A DNA stretch of 64,000 nt from Exobacillus caeni (GTDB taxonomy: Bacteria; Bacillota; Bacilli; Bacillales; Guptibacillaceae). The notes beneath the pieces are model-generated. The model made no database searches. It saw nothing but the letters and a program-made list of their open reading frames with translations, and was not told the origin of the DNA. Both the position numbers and the translations under genes were made by a program. This document shows, piece after piece, positions 8,367 to 15,125 of this stretch. Position 1 is the stretch's first letter. Each line of letters starts with the position of its first letter. The stretch spans positions 62,001-126,000 of the forward strand of contig NZ_SWLG01000002.1 of NCBI RefSeq assembly GCF_005747095.1. Direction: 5' to 3'.

Positions 8367-9572
8367 TTGAAAGATAAACATCTATCCCCGGAATACATAG
8401 TGACCCACCAGGGCGATGAGTATGAGCGTTTTCATGGGGCAGTTGTAACTCCTATTTATGAAAATTCTTTATTTGTATTTAAAGATTTTACTTCCTTTAC
8501 TGAAGCGATGAGAGATGAAACAGAAAACTATATCTATTGGAGGGGAAACAATCCTACGGTTGAAGTAGCCGAAAAAAAGCTGGCAGCTCTGGAAGGAGGA
8601 GACGCATGCAAGCTATTTTCTTCCGGAATGGCGGCTATTACTTCAGCGATTCTATCTTGTGTCCAGGCTGGTGATCACGTCTTATGCGTAAGTAACATTT
8701 ATGGACCAGCAAAAAAGCTATTAACTTACCTTGAAAAATTCCACATCGAAACAACCACAATATTTTCCACAGAAACCAACGAGATTGAAAGATCTATAAA
8801 GTCTAATACAAGAGTAATTTATCTCGAAAGTCCCACAACCATGACATTCAAATTAGTAGATTTACCTGCAGTTTCAAAAATGGCAAAGCAAAAGGGAATC
8901 TCCACAATAATTGATAATACCTGGGCAACACCACTCTATCAAAAACCGCTCAAAATGGGTATCGATATTGTCGTACATTCAGCTTCTAAATACCTTGGAG
9001 GACACAGTGATTTAGTAGGAGGGGTGCTGGTAACAAATGAAGCAAGAATGAAAGAGTTGTTTGTACAAGAATTTCAACTGTTAGGTGGGGTAATGCCGCC
9101 TTTTGAAGCATGGATGCTGACCAGAGGGTTAAGAACACTTCCGATTAGAATGAAGCAACATCAAGAAAGCACGCGTAAGATCTCAACGTTTTTAGAAAAT
9201 CACCATGCTGTTAAACAAGTAAACTATCCTGGCCTACCAACTAATCCATATTTTGAATTAGGAAGATCCATGCTCGAAGGCTATAGCGGATTGCTAAGTT
9301 TCGAATTAAAAGAAAACAACTATCATGCTGTGAAAAAGGTTATTGATTCTCTGGCTATTTTTCAAATCGGAGTTTCATGGGGCGGTTTTGAAAGCCTCGT
9401 TTTGTCACCGAACTACGGAAATAACGAACAACAGCTTAAAGAGCAAAATCTAGATCCAGGATTAATAAGATTATCCATCGGATTGGAAAATACAGAGGAG
9501 TTGTTAGAAGACCTGGAAAAATCACTGCATCATGTTGTGACAACAAAAAATAAAAGGGAGGATATTAAATGA
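8367..9572 (+). CDS. Cys/Met metabolism PLP-dependent lyase
   Basis: 401 residues, TTG start at 8367 directed by AAGAGGTG, which overlaps the stop of the regulator gene. Fold-type I PLP enzyme of the cystathionine gamma-synthase/beta-lyase/methionine gamma-lyase family: FSSGMAAITSAI near residue 86, YLESPTTM near 150, DNTWATPLYQKPL near 180, and the PLP lysine in VHSASKYLGGHSDLVGG near 207. It cleaves or exchanges at the beta or gamma carbon of a sulfur or oxygen amino acid. The exact reaction cannot be read from sequence. Its place between a FadR-type regulator and an ABC importer suggests a catabolic lyase acting on an imported compound rather than a methionine biosynthetic enzyme. Confidence 0.88.
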   Translation: MKDKHLSPEYIVTHQGDEYERFHGAVVTPIYENSLFVFKDFTSFTEAMRDETENYIYWRGNNPTVEVAEKKLAALEGGDACKLFSSGMAAITSAILSCVQAGDHVLCVSNIYGPAKKLLTYLEKFHIETTTIFSTETNEIERSIKSNTRVIYLESPTTMTFKLVDLPAVSKMAKQKGISTIIDNTWATPLYQKPLKMGIDIVVHSASKYLGGHSDLVGGVLVTNEARMKELFVQEFQLLGGVMPPFEAWMLTRGLRTLPIRMKQHQESTRKISTFLENHHAVKQVNYPGLPTNPYFELGRSMLEGYSGLLSFELKENNYHAVKKVIDSLAIFQIGVSWGGFESLVLSPNYGNNEQQLKEQNLDPGLIRLSIGLENTEELLEDLEKSLHHVVTTKNKREDIK

Positions 9573-10882
9573 ACGCTTTAAGGAAATGGTGTGTTCCATT
9601 GGTAATGATCGCTATGGTCGTAGGATTGTTGGCAGGATGTTCATCGAGTGAAGAATCCGATGCTGGCAGTGAAGGTGATACGGTCACATTAAAAATGATC
9701 GAAAGTTTAACTAGTCCAAACAGAACAAAACTGCTAAAAGAGATGATTTCAGATTTTGAAGAAAAAAACCCAAATATTAAGGTAGAACTCATATCTCCGC
9801 CGTTGCAAAGTGCGGATGAGAAAATCGCACAAATGATGATGGCTAAAGAAGACATCGATGTGCTTGAAGTAAGGGACCAGACTGTAAAACAATTCTCTGG
9901 CAATGACTTTATTGAAGATCTTTCTCCGTATGTTGATAAATGGGAAAATTGGGATACTGTGAATGAAAACGCAAAAGGCAATGCACTCTTTATTGATGAT
10001 ACACCTTATTTTATACCGTACGGATTGTATCAAAAGACACTGTTTTATAGGAAAGATTGGTTTGAAGAAGCGGGGTTAGAGGTGCCAAAGACCTGGGATG
10101 ACCTATACGATGCAGCTGTAAAACTAACCGATCCGAAGAAAAACAGATACGGGTATAGCTTCCGAGGAGGAGCCGGATCCTCTGATTACGTCGAATTTAC
10201 TACCTGGGCTTATGTGGGAGAAGATATCGACCCGGAAGATGGATACTTTTTAAAAGGATCTGATAAAAATATGTTCGCAACCCCTGAGGCAAAAGATGCA
10301 ATGAATATGTTTGTGAAGCTCTATGAAGATGCTTCCCCACCCGACTCTGTCAGCTGGAGTTATCCTGAGATGGTTCAAGGATTTACATCCGGTGTGACGG
10401 CGATGTTAATCCAGGATCCTGAGGTCATCGTGACAGCAGATGAAAAAATGGAAGAGGGAACCTGGGATACAGCACCACTTCCACTGGGTCCTTCGGGAAT
10501 AGCGCAACAGGCTGTGGGAGCAGCTGGATGGGGGATGACATCTTACTCAAAGCATAAGGATGAAGCCTGGAAGCTGATCGAGTATTTATCAAATCCAGAA
10601 CAAAATCTATACTTTGCCAAAAACAATTCGCTTATTCCGATTCATACAACAGCTGCTGACGATCCGTTTTTCAAGGAAGGTTATTTTGAGTCCTATATCA
10701 AGATGAATGAAAACACAGAGCAGTACCGTGCTGTGAACCGTCCTGTTGATTATCAGGGATGGGGTGAATTCCGTGGGGATGCAGAAAAAGATATCCAGGC
10801 GTTATTACTCGAAAAGACTACTGTTGAAGATGTCCTGGAAAAATGGTCAGCATTCTGGAATGAACAAAAAGCCAATAAATAA
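9569..10882 (+). CDS. ABC transporter extracellular substrate-binding lipoprotein (family 1, sugar type)
   Basis: 437 residues; starts in an ATGA overlap with the lyase gene, which implies translational coupling. The signal peptide ends in the lipobox LLAGC (cysteine near 24) followed by an acidic serine-rich linker. The body is a family 1 binding protein of the MalE/UgpB class: VTLKMIESLTSPNRTKLLKEM at the mature N-terminus, TPYFIPYGLYQKTLFYRKDWF near 145 and PKTWDDLYDAA near 172. It delivers ligand to the two permeases that follow. The class usually binds sugars, but the lyase neighbour leaves open an amino-acid-derived or glycosylated substrate. Confidence 0.9.
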   Translation: MNALRKWCVPLVMIAMVVGLLAGCSSSEESDAGSEGDTVTLKMIESLTSPNRTKLLKEMISDFEEKNPNIKVELISPPLQSADEKIAQMMMAKEDIDVLEVRDQTVKQFSGNDFIEDLSPYVDKWENWDTVNENAKGNALFIDDTPYFIPYGLYQKTLFYRKDWFEEAGLEVPKTWDDLYDAAVKLTDPKKNRYGYSFRGGAGSSDYVEFTTWAYVGEDIDPEDGYFLKGSDKNMFATPEAKDAMNMFVKLYEDASPPDSVSWSYPEMVQGFTSGVTAMLIQDPEVIVTADEKMEEGTWDTAPLPLGPSGIAQQAVGAAGWGMTSYSKHKDEAWKLIEYLSNPEQNLYFAKNNSLIPIHTTAADDPFFKEGYFESYIKMNENTEQYRAVNRPVDYQGWGEFRGDAEKDIQALLLEKTTVEDVLEKWSAFWNEQKANK

Positions 10883-10889
10883 GAAACAG

Positions 10890-10910
10890 AGGGCAGCTCA
10901 GTGCTGCCCT
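10890..10910 (+). promoter_or_regulatory. Intercistronic hairpin after the binding-protein gene
   Basis: AGGGCAGC (10890-10897) and GCTGCCCT (10903-10910) form a perfect 8-bp stem with a 5-base loop. It stands between the binding-protein stop and the first permease and likely protects the upstream mRNA or attenuates read-through. Confidence 0.7.
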
Positions 10911-10931
10911 TTGGTGTAATAGGAGGAAATT

Positions 10932-11873
10932 ATGGTAGACCCACAACCTCAACGAAAGCAAAACGTTGTTTCCCATAAACCATTTTTTACTTTTTCTAAA
11001 GAAGGTAAGTTCATTTTCTTATGCTTATTTCCAGCAATGTTACTTGTCAGTGTGTTCATTTATTATCCTCTGTTTAAAGGGGTGCTCATGGCGTTTCAGA
11101 ATTATACGCTGTTCGATCTGAGCAATCGCGCTTTTATTGGGTTAGAGAACTTTAGGGCAGTTATATCAACTGCCGAGTTTTCCACTGTTGCATGGAACAG
11201 TGTCCTCTGGGTGTTCGTCTCCCTTTTCTTCCAGTTAACTCTAGGTTTTATACTCGCGCTTTTGTTGCGCAGGGCATTTAAAGGAAGGGGAATCTATCAG
11301 GCGTTTGTCTTTTTTCCATGGGCAATGTCTGGCTTTTTGATCGGCTTGATCTGGCGCTGGATGTTTAACGGGCAGAACGGAGTGATCAATGATCTGTTGT
11401 TAAGGACCGGGATTATCGAACAGCAGATACCTTTTTTATCAGATCCGAACTGGGCGATGATCTCGGTGATCATAGCGAACATCTGGTACGGTACGACCTT
11501 TTTTGCCATTATGATCTTAGCTGCCCTGCAATCTATCCCAGGGGAGTTATATGAGGCGGCCGATATGGATGGGGCGAATAAAATCCAGCAACTTACAAGT
11601 ATTACGATTCCATTTATATTGCCTACCTTATTGGCAACAACCCTTCTTCGGGTCATATGGATCTTGAATTTTCCAGACTTGATTTACTCCATGACCAATG
11701 GCGGTCCAGCGGGTTCGACCCACATTATAACGACTTATATGATAGAGAAAATTATGTATGACCAAAACTATGGGGAAGCTTCTGCTATTGGAGTCATTAT
11801 TATCTTATCGTTGTTATTGTTTGCGGTTTTCTTTTTACTTGTAACAAATTACAAGAAGGCGGGTGATTTTTAA
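10932..11873 (+). CDS. ABC transporter permease (MalF/UgpA type)
   Basis: 313 residues from ATG 10932 behind AGGAGGAAATT. Six membrane segments, the first at about residues 30-52. The EAA loop (YEAADMDGANKIQQLTSITIPFILP) near residues 215-240 is the docking site for a MsmX-type ATPase. It pairs with the next gene, whose ATG overlaps its stop codon. No ATPase gene is present in the operon; Bacillus carbohydrate importers often share one unlinked ATPase such as MsmX. Confidence 0.9.
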   Translation: MVDPQPQRKQNVVSHKPFFTFSKEGKFIFLCLFPAMLLVSVFIYYPLFKGVLMAFQNYTLFDLSNRAFIGLENFRAVISTAEFSTVAWNSVLWVFVSLFFQLTLGFILALLLRRAFKGRGIYQAFVFFPWAMSGFLIGLIWRWMFNGQNGVINDLLLRTGIIEQQIPFLSDPNWAMISVIIANIWYGTTFFAIMILAALQSIPGELYEAADMDGANKIQQLTSITIPFILPTLLATTLLRVIWILNFPDLIYSMTNGGPAGSTHIITTYMIEKIMYDQNYGEASAIGVIIILSLLLFAVFFLLVTNYKKAGDF

Positions 11874-12700
11874 TGGGGCATGTTTTATGGGTCAGTATGA
11901 AACGAACCTTCCTTTTTCTTTTTCTAGTCACTACTTTGTTTCCTTTGTACTGGATATTCATCACATCACTTAAGCCACAAAAAGATATATTCACCTTTCC
12001 ACTGCAATACTGGCCTGAAAATATTACTTTTGAACACTATGTTAATATGTTTAGCTTTTCGAACTTTCATTTGTACATAATGAATAGTTTAATAGTAGCA
12101 GTTGTTGCGGGTATTTTTGCTGTTATAATCTCTATGTTTAGCGGATATGTGCTTGCAAGGTATCAGTTTAAAGGCAAAAACCAGATTGTGCTGGCATTTT
12201 TTGTTACCCAAATGATTCCGCTGTTTATTGCACTTGCGCCACTCTACCTTTTAATGTCCAAGCTTAATCTATTAAACAAGTTGTCTGCTTTGCTTTTGAT
12301 ATATACCGTCATGATGATTCCTTTCTGTACTATCATTATGAGAGGTTTCTTTGAAAGGATACCAGCGAGTTTAGAGGAAGCGGCAATGATTGATGGGTGT
12401 ACCCGAACACAGGCATTATTCAGGGTGATTTTTCCAGTAATGCTGCCTGGGATCACAGCTACGTTTATCTTTGCCTTTGTACAATGCTGGAACGAACTCT
12501 TCCTTGCAATTATGTTTATTGATGACGAATCTTCAAAAACAATACCGGTCGCTATGAATTCCTTTATTACAAAGTTTGATATAGATTGGGGAGCTATGTC
12601 AGCTGCCACCGTTCTTTCCGTTATACCGACACTGATCCTTTTCGCCTTTTTCCAAAAATATATTGTGGAAGGAGCTACTCAAGGGGCTGTTAAGGGATAA
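11873..12700 (+). CDS. ABC transporter permease (MalG/UgpE type)
   Basis: 275 residues; its ATG overlaps the preceding TAA by one base. The second internal methionine (11897) is an alternative start. Membrane segments begin with FLFLFLVTTLFPLYWIFITSL, and the EAA motif EEAAMIDGCTRTQALFRVIFPVMLP sits near residues 165-190. It completes the heterodimeric channel. The operon ends after it at the hairpin 12787-12830. Confidence 0.9.
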   Translation: MGHVLWVSMKRTFLFLFLVTTLFPLYWIFITSLKPQKDIFTFPLQYWPENITFEHYVNMFSFSNFHLYIMNSLIVAVVAGIFAVIISMFSGYVLARYQFKGKNQIVLAFFVTQMIPLFIALAPLYLLMSKLNLLNKLSALLLIYTVMMIPFCTIIMRGFFERIPASLEEAAMIDGCTRTQALFRVIFPVMLPGITATFIFAFVQCWNELFLAIMFIDDESSKTIPVAMNSFITKFDIDWGAMSAATVLSVIPTLILFAFFQKYIVEGATQGAVKG

Positions 12701-12719
12701 GAGGAAGGACAGGTGGAGA

Positions 12720-12746
12720 GGGACAAAGGGACAGGTTCCTAGTCCC
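12720..12746 (+). repeat. Family A palindromic repeat, copy A2 (forward)
   Basis: GGGACAAA followed by the core GGGACAGGTTCCTAGTCCC (one change from consensus), 20 bases past the last permease gene. A half copy (GGACAGG) precedes it at 12708. Confidence 0.85.
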
Positions 12747-12786
12747 ATTTTAAGTGATGGATAATATAAAAGTATTGTTTCTACAC

Positions 12787-12830
12787 AAACGCCGGGCATA
12801 AGTGAACTTTGACAATGCCTGGCGTTTTAT
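12787..12830 (+). terminator. Rho-independent terminator of the ABC operon
   Basis: AAACGCCGGGCAT (12787-12799) pairs with ATGCCTGGCGTTT (12815-12827), 12 of 13 bp, with a 15-base loop and a T-rich tail. Confidence 0.75.
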
Positions 12831-13316
12831 TGATAGAGTTTTTTTAGTTGTATACTACTTTTAAAAGAATTTCAAAAATATTTTCTCTACGGAGTTACAA
12901 AGAAGCTTTCGTCAAAATGTTTTTGAGGAAGCTTTTGACTTTTGATGTTATTTATAGGTGTCTTCACGAGGTCTAATATCTATTATGATAATAATGTTTG
13001 CTTTTTAATTTAGGAGGGAGTTTATGGAGATATTTAGCAGCAGGATTTCTTAGTTTTATCATAAACTTATTCATTTAAGGTCTTCACGATCGTCTTTTAA
13101 ATATCGATTTTAGCTTTTTTGTTGTAGGAATTTATTCCCTTTTATTGAATTAATAAGTAACCCTCTTTTACCCTTCTGTAAAACACATTTTAACCCCAAA
13201 ATCTCATAACCCGTTTAAAGAAAGTCTTTCATTTTACTCCATATAAGTATTTTTAAACTCCTTTACTATCCAATTACATTTAAAACTCTAATAATCTCAT
13301 TTCTTTTCAACAAATA
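12831..13316. other. AT-rich gene-free stretch with a possible decayed small gene
   Basis: No sizeable gene was found. GTCTTCACGA occurs at about 12960 and again at about 13080. At 13011-13019 there is a strong AGGAGGGAG site followed by ATG at 13024, but that frame stops after nine codons. One base out of frame, 13025-13076 encodes a hydrophobic peptide (WRYLAAGFLSFIINLFI), so a small membrane protein gene broken by a frameshift is possible. Confidence 0.4.
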
Positions 13317-13332
13317 AAGAGGTGATTCAGGC

Positions 13333-13830
13333 TTGCCTAGAAAGGCCAGGAGAAAGAGCAGTACTGGAATCTATCATGTCATTTTAAGAGGAATTAATAA
13401 ACAAACAATTTTTGAGGAGGATGAAGACAAGCGCAAGTTTTTAGAGACGTTGAAGAAATATAAGAGAATCAGTCAATTTGAGCTATATAGCTACTGTTTG
13501 ATGGATAACCATGTCCATTTATTAATTAAGGAGTCAGAAGAAACGGTTTCGAAAGCTTTGAAGCGAATCAGTTCCAGCTATGTGTACTGGTACAACATGA
13601 AGTATGAACGGATTGGCCATTTGTTTCAGGAGCGGTTTAAGAGTGAGACTGTTGAAACTCGGGCATATTTTCTTACATTAGGAGTTACAAGTAACAGTGT
13701 GTTACAGCGGATGGACAGGGAAGAAAGGGATAAAGTTTTAGCAAGGCTTAAGGAACTAAATGGTGTAAGCATAAGGCAGATATCCAGGATAACAGGGATT
13801 TCTAAAAGTGTTATTCATCGAACTGAATAG
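13333..13830 (+). CDS. REP-associated HUH (Y1) transposase, internally deleted
   Basis: 165 residues from TTG 13333 (AGAGGTGA eight bases upstream). The N-terminal half is a Y1_Tnp/RAYT transposase: MPRKARRKSSTGIYHVILRG, the metal-binding HVH at residues 60-62 in MDNHVHLLI, and GHLFQERFKSE at 95-105. Full proteins of this family are about 70-80 residues longer and continue from AYFLT into a segment of the RYIHxNPVxAG type that carries the catalytic tyrosine. Here AYFLT (residue 115) joins in frame to LGVTSNSVLQRMDREERDKV and a C-terminal helix-turn-helix (SIRQISRITGISKSVIH). The nucleophile is therefore missing and the protein should not transpose. It could still bind repeats. Copy A3 lies 15 bases downstream. 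Confidence 0.87.
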   Translation: MPRKARRKSSTGIYHVILRGINKQTIFEEDEDKRKFLETLKKYKRISQFELYSYCLMDNHVHLLIKESEETVSKALKRISSSYVYWYNMKYERIGHLFQERFKSETVETRAYFLTLGVTSNSVLQRMDREERDKVLARLKELNGVSIRQISRITGISKSVIHRTE

Positions 13831-13844
13831 CTGGGACTGAGTGT

Positions 13845-13871
13845 GGGACTGAGGGACAGGTTCCTTGTCCC
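13845..13871 (+). repeat. Family A palindromic repeat, copy A3 (forward)
   Basis: GGGACTGA plus perfect core GGGACAGGTTCCTTGTCCC, just after the transposase gene. A decayed copy (GGACAGGTGCTTAGTTCC) follows at 13891-13908. Confidence 0.9.
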
Positions 13872-14190
13872 GAGTTTTTGGAAGGAAAGAGGACAGGTGC
13901 TTAGTTCCATTTACATCCCTATTTCGAACATAAGTCTAAATCAAACGTATGGTTAAGAGCTTGTTCCTTCTTCTTACGCTAATAGAGGGACAATCAGCCT
14001 GTTTCCTGCGCTTTCCTAGACGGTTATCTAAAGGTATGGAAAAAAGAATAAAAGGAGTAGCGGTTTATAAACTTACAGGAAGCAAAGTCTGGATAGGTCT
14101 TCCTCTCTCATTTGGAAGCTCATATGGATACGATGGAAAGAATCAACGGCCTGGAGGATCATCCAAATAGCTGGTAAAGCACCCGGCTTC
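13853..14190 (+). pseudogene. Rearranged, decayed copy of the 39194-39720 repeat-plus-gene unit
   Basis: This stretch is colinear with 39194-39510: family A core, then AGAGGACAG, then a decayed family C palindrome (13930-13955, AATCAAACGTATGGTTAAG), then CTTTCCTAGACGGTT, then coding sequence for AVYKLTGSK-WIGLPL (14058-14110) matching the small membrane protein at 39418. The start region of that gene (first 10 or so codons) is deleted. From about 14110 to 14188 the sequence matches the reverse complement of 39643-39722, so an internal part of the same gene was joined in inverted orientation. The resulting 73-codon frame (13949-14170) has no coherent protein and is not a gene. Confidence 0.8.
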
Positions 14191-14226
14191 ATTAGAGAAG
14201 AGGATCATAACATTTCTTTATAAGCG

Positions 14227-14235
14227 TGTTATAAT
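14227..14235 (+). promoter_or_regulatory. Extended -10 promoter of the heptad-repeat gene
   Basis: TGTTATAAT (TG-n-TATAAT), 27 bases before the GTG start; the -35 position (ATAACA, 14207-14212) is weak, as is usual for extended -10 promoters. Confidence 0.5.
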
Positions 14236-14261
14236 TTAAAATAGGAAACGGAGTGATTTAA

Positions 14262-14765
14262 GTGGAAGAAACTTTGAATCAGATACTTGGGGAACTTCAA
14301 AAACTTAATACTCAATTTGATAGTTTAGAGAAGGGTCAGCAAGAATTAAAAACAGATGTAACCGATCTTAAAATAGATATAACTGGTCTTAAAACCGATG
14401 TAACCGATCTTAAAACCGATGTAACCGGTCTTAAAACAGATGTAACCGATCTTAAAACCGATGTAACTGATCTTAAAACAGATGTAACCGATCTTAAAAC
14501 CGATGTAACTGGTCTTAAAACCGATGTAACTGATCTTAAAACCGATGTAACTGACCTTAAATCAGGACAAGATCAGTTAAAACATAACCTAATTAATGGA
14601 CTTGGACCATACTTTGAGCAAATTGAGAAACACATCGATACCAAAACTGATGAACTTAAAGATACATTAGAAGGCCAACAAAGAGTGATTGATACTTTAG
14701 CTGCTCGTTCTATTAAGCATGAGAGTGACATAAAAGATTTTAGACGCATAATGAAAAATCAATAA
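14262..14765 (+). CDS. Heptad-repeat coiled-coil protein of unknown function
   Basis: 167 residues from GTG 14262, with GGAGTGA six bases upstream. Residues 31-100 are ten consecutive heptads of the form TDVTDLK/TDVTGLK (one is IDITGLK), encoded by near-identical 21-base units at 14352-14561. This predicts a long parallel coiled coil with isoleucine, valine and leucine core positions. The flanks (MEETLNQILGELQKLN and HIDTKTDELKDTLEGQQ) continue the helical pattern. There is no signal peptide or membrane segment. It stands between decayed sequences within the A3-A4 repeat bracket. Function is not recognised; similar proteins occur in many Bacillus genomes. Confidence 0.75.
   Translation: MEETLNQILGELQKLNTQFDSLEKGQQELKTDVTDLKIDITGLKTDVTDLKTDVTGLKTDVTDLKTDVTDLKTDVTDLKTDVTGLKTDVTDLKTDVTDLKSGQDQLKHNLINGLGPYFEQIEKHIDTKTDELKDTLEGQQRVIDTLAARSIKHESDIKDFRRIMKNQ
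14352..14561 (+). repeat. Ten tandem 21-base units inside the coiled-coil gene
   Basis: Each unit (consensus ACCGATGTAACCGATCTTAAA, split here as ACCGATGTAACC then GATCTTAAA) encodes one heptad. Units differ only by silent or D/G changes, so copy number probably varies between strains by slippage. Confidence 0.9.
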
Positions 14766-14777
14766 GAGGGATAAGTT

Positions 14778-15027
14778 ATGGCGTCTGACCGAACAGAAGA
14801 AGAACAATCCGGTATTTGTTCTTGTGATGTTGATGGTGGAGGAAACGGGTATTTGTTAAAGAGAGCACTCGGGATGAAGCAGCTTTCAACGGTGTACTGT
14901 CTCAAAATGGTAGCGTGAAGCCTGTTGATGAAGAGAAAGTATTTGTTGGTTATAACAAAACCAGCAATGTCCCAGTTTTGAATATCCCTGAAAGAAAGAG
15001 AAGAGGAAAACCACCTTCTAGAAGCTG
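14778..15027 (+). pseudogene. Decayed or frameshifted small gene, unknown
   Basis: An ATG at 14778 opens a 46-codon frame (MASDRTEEEQSGICSCD...) that stops at a TGA near 14918. The next frame is open from there back to about 14840 and on to 15027, reading RDEAAFNGVLSQNGSVKPVD, EEKVFVGYNKTSNVPVLN and IPERKRRGKPPSRS. Together they look like one small protein broken by a frameshift. I do not recognise the family. It ends 15 bases before copy A4. Confidence 0.35.
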
Positions 15028-15041
15028 ATATAGAGGATAGA

Positions 15042-15069
15042 GGGACAAGGGGAACCTGTCCCTGTGTCC
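15042..15069 (-). repeat. Family A palindromic repeat, copy A4 (reverse)
   Basis: GGGACAAGGGGAACCTGTCCC plus TGTGTCC; reverse orientation with two extra bases in the centre. With A3 (forward, 13845) it brackets the pseudogene and coiled-coil gene. Confidence 0.8.
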
Positions 15070-15082
15070 AATTCACATGTTA

Positions 15083-15117
15083 AAAGGCCAGCCTCTTACC
15101 AAAAGAGACCGGCCTTT
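15083..15117 (-). terminator. Terminator of the binding-protein gene
   Basis: AAAGGCC (15083-15089) and GGCCTTT (15111-15117), with inner pairing CTCTT/AAGAG; on the minus strand the stem is followed by a short T-run. Confidence 0.7.
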
Positions 15118-15125
15118 CATTTTAC

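Noticed and set aside
13949-14170. A 73-codon plus-strand frame as a real gene
   Set aside because: It is made of a truncated direct copy and an inverted copy of the 39418 gene and has no start signal.
14352-14561. Regular 21-base repeats that might suggest a CRISPR array
   Set aside because: Units are directly adjacent without spacers and encode protein heptads in one frame; no cas genes are present.
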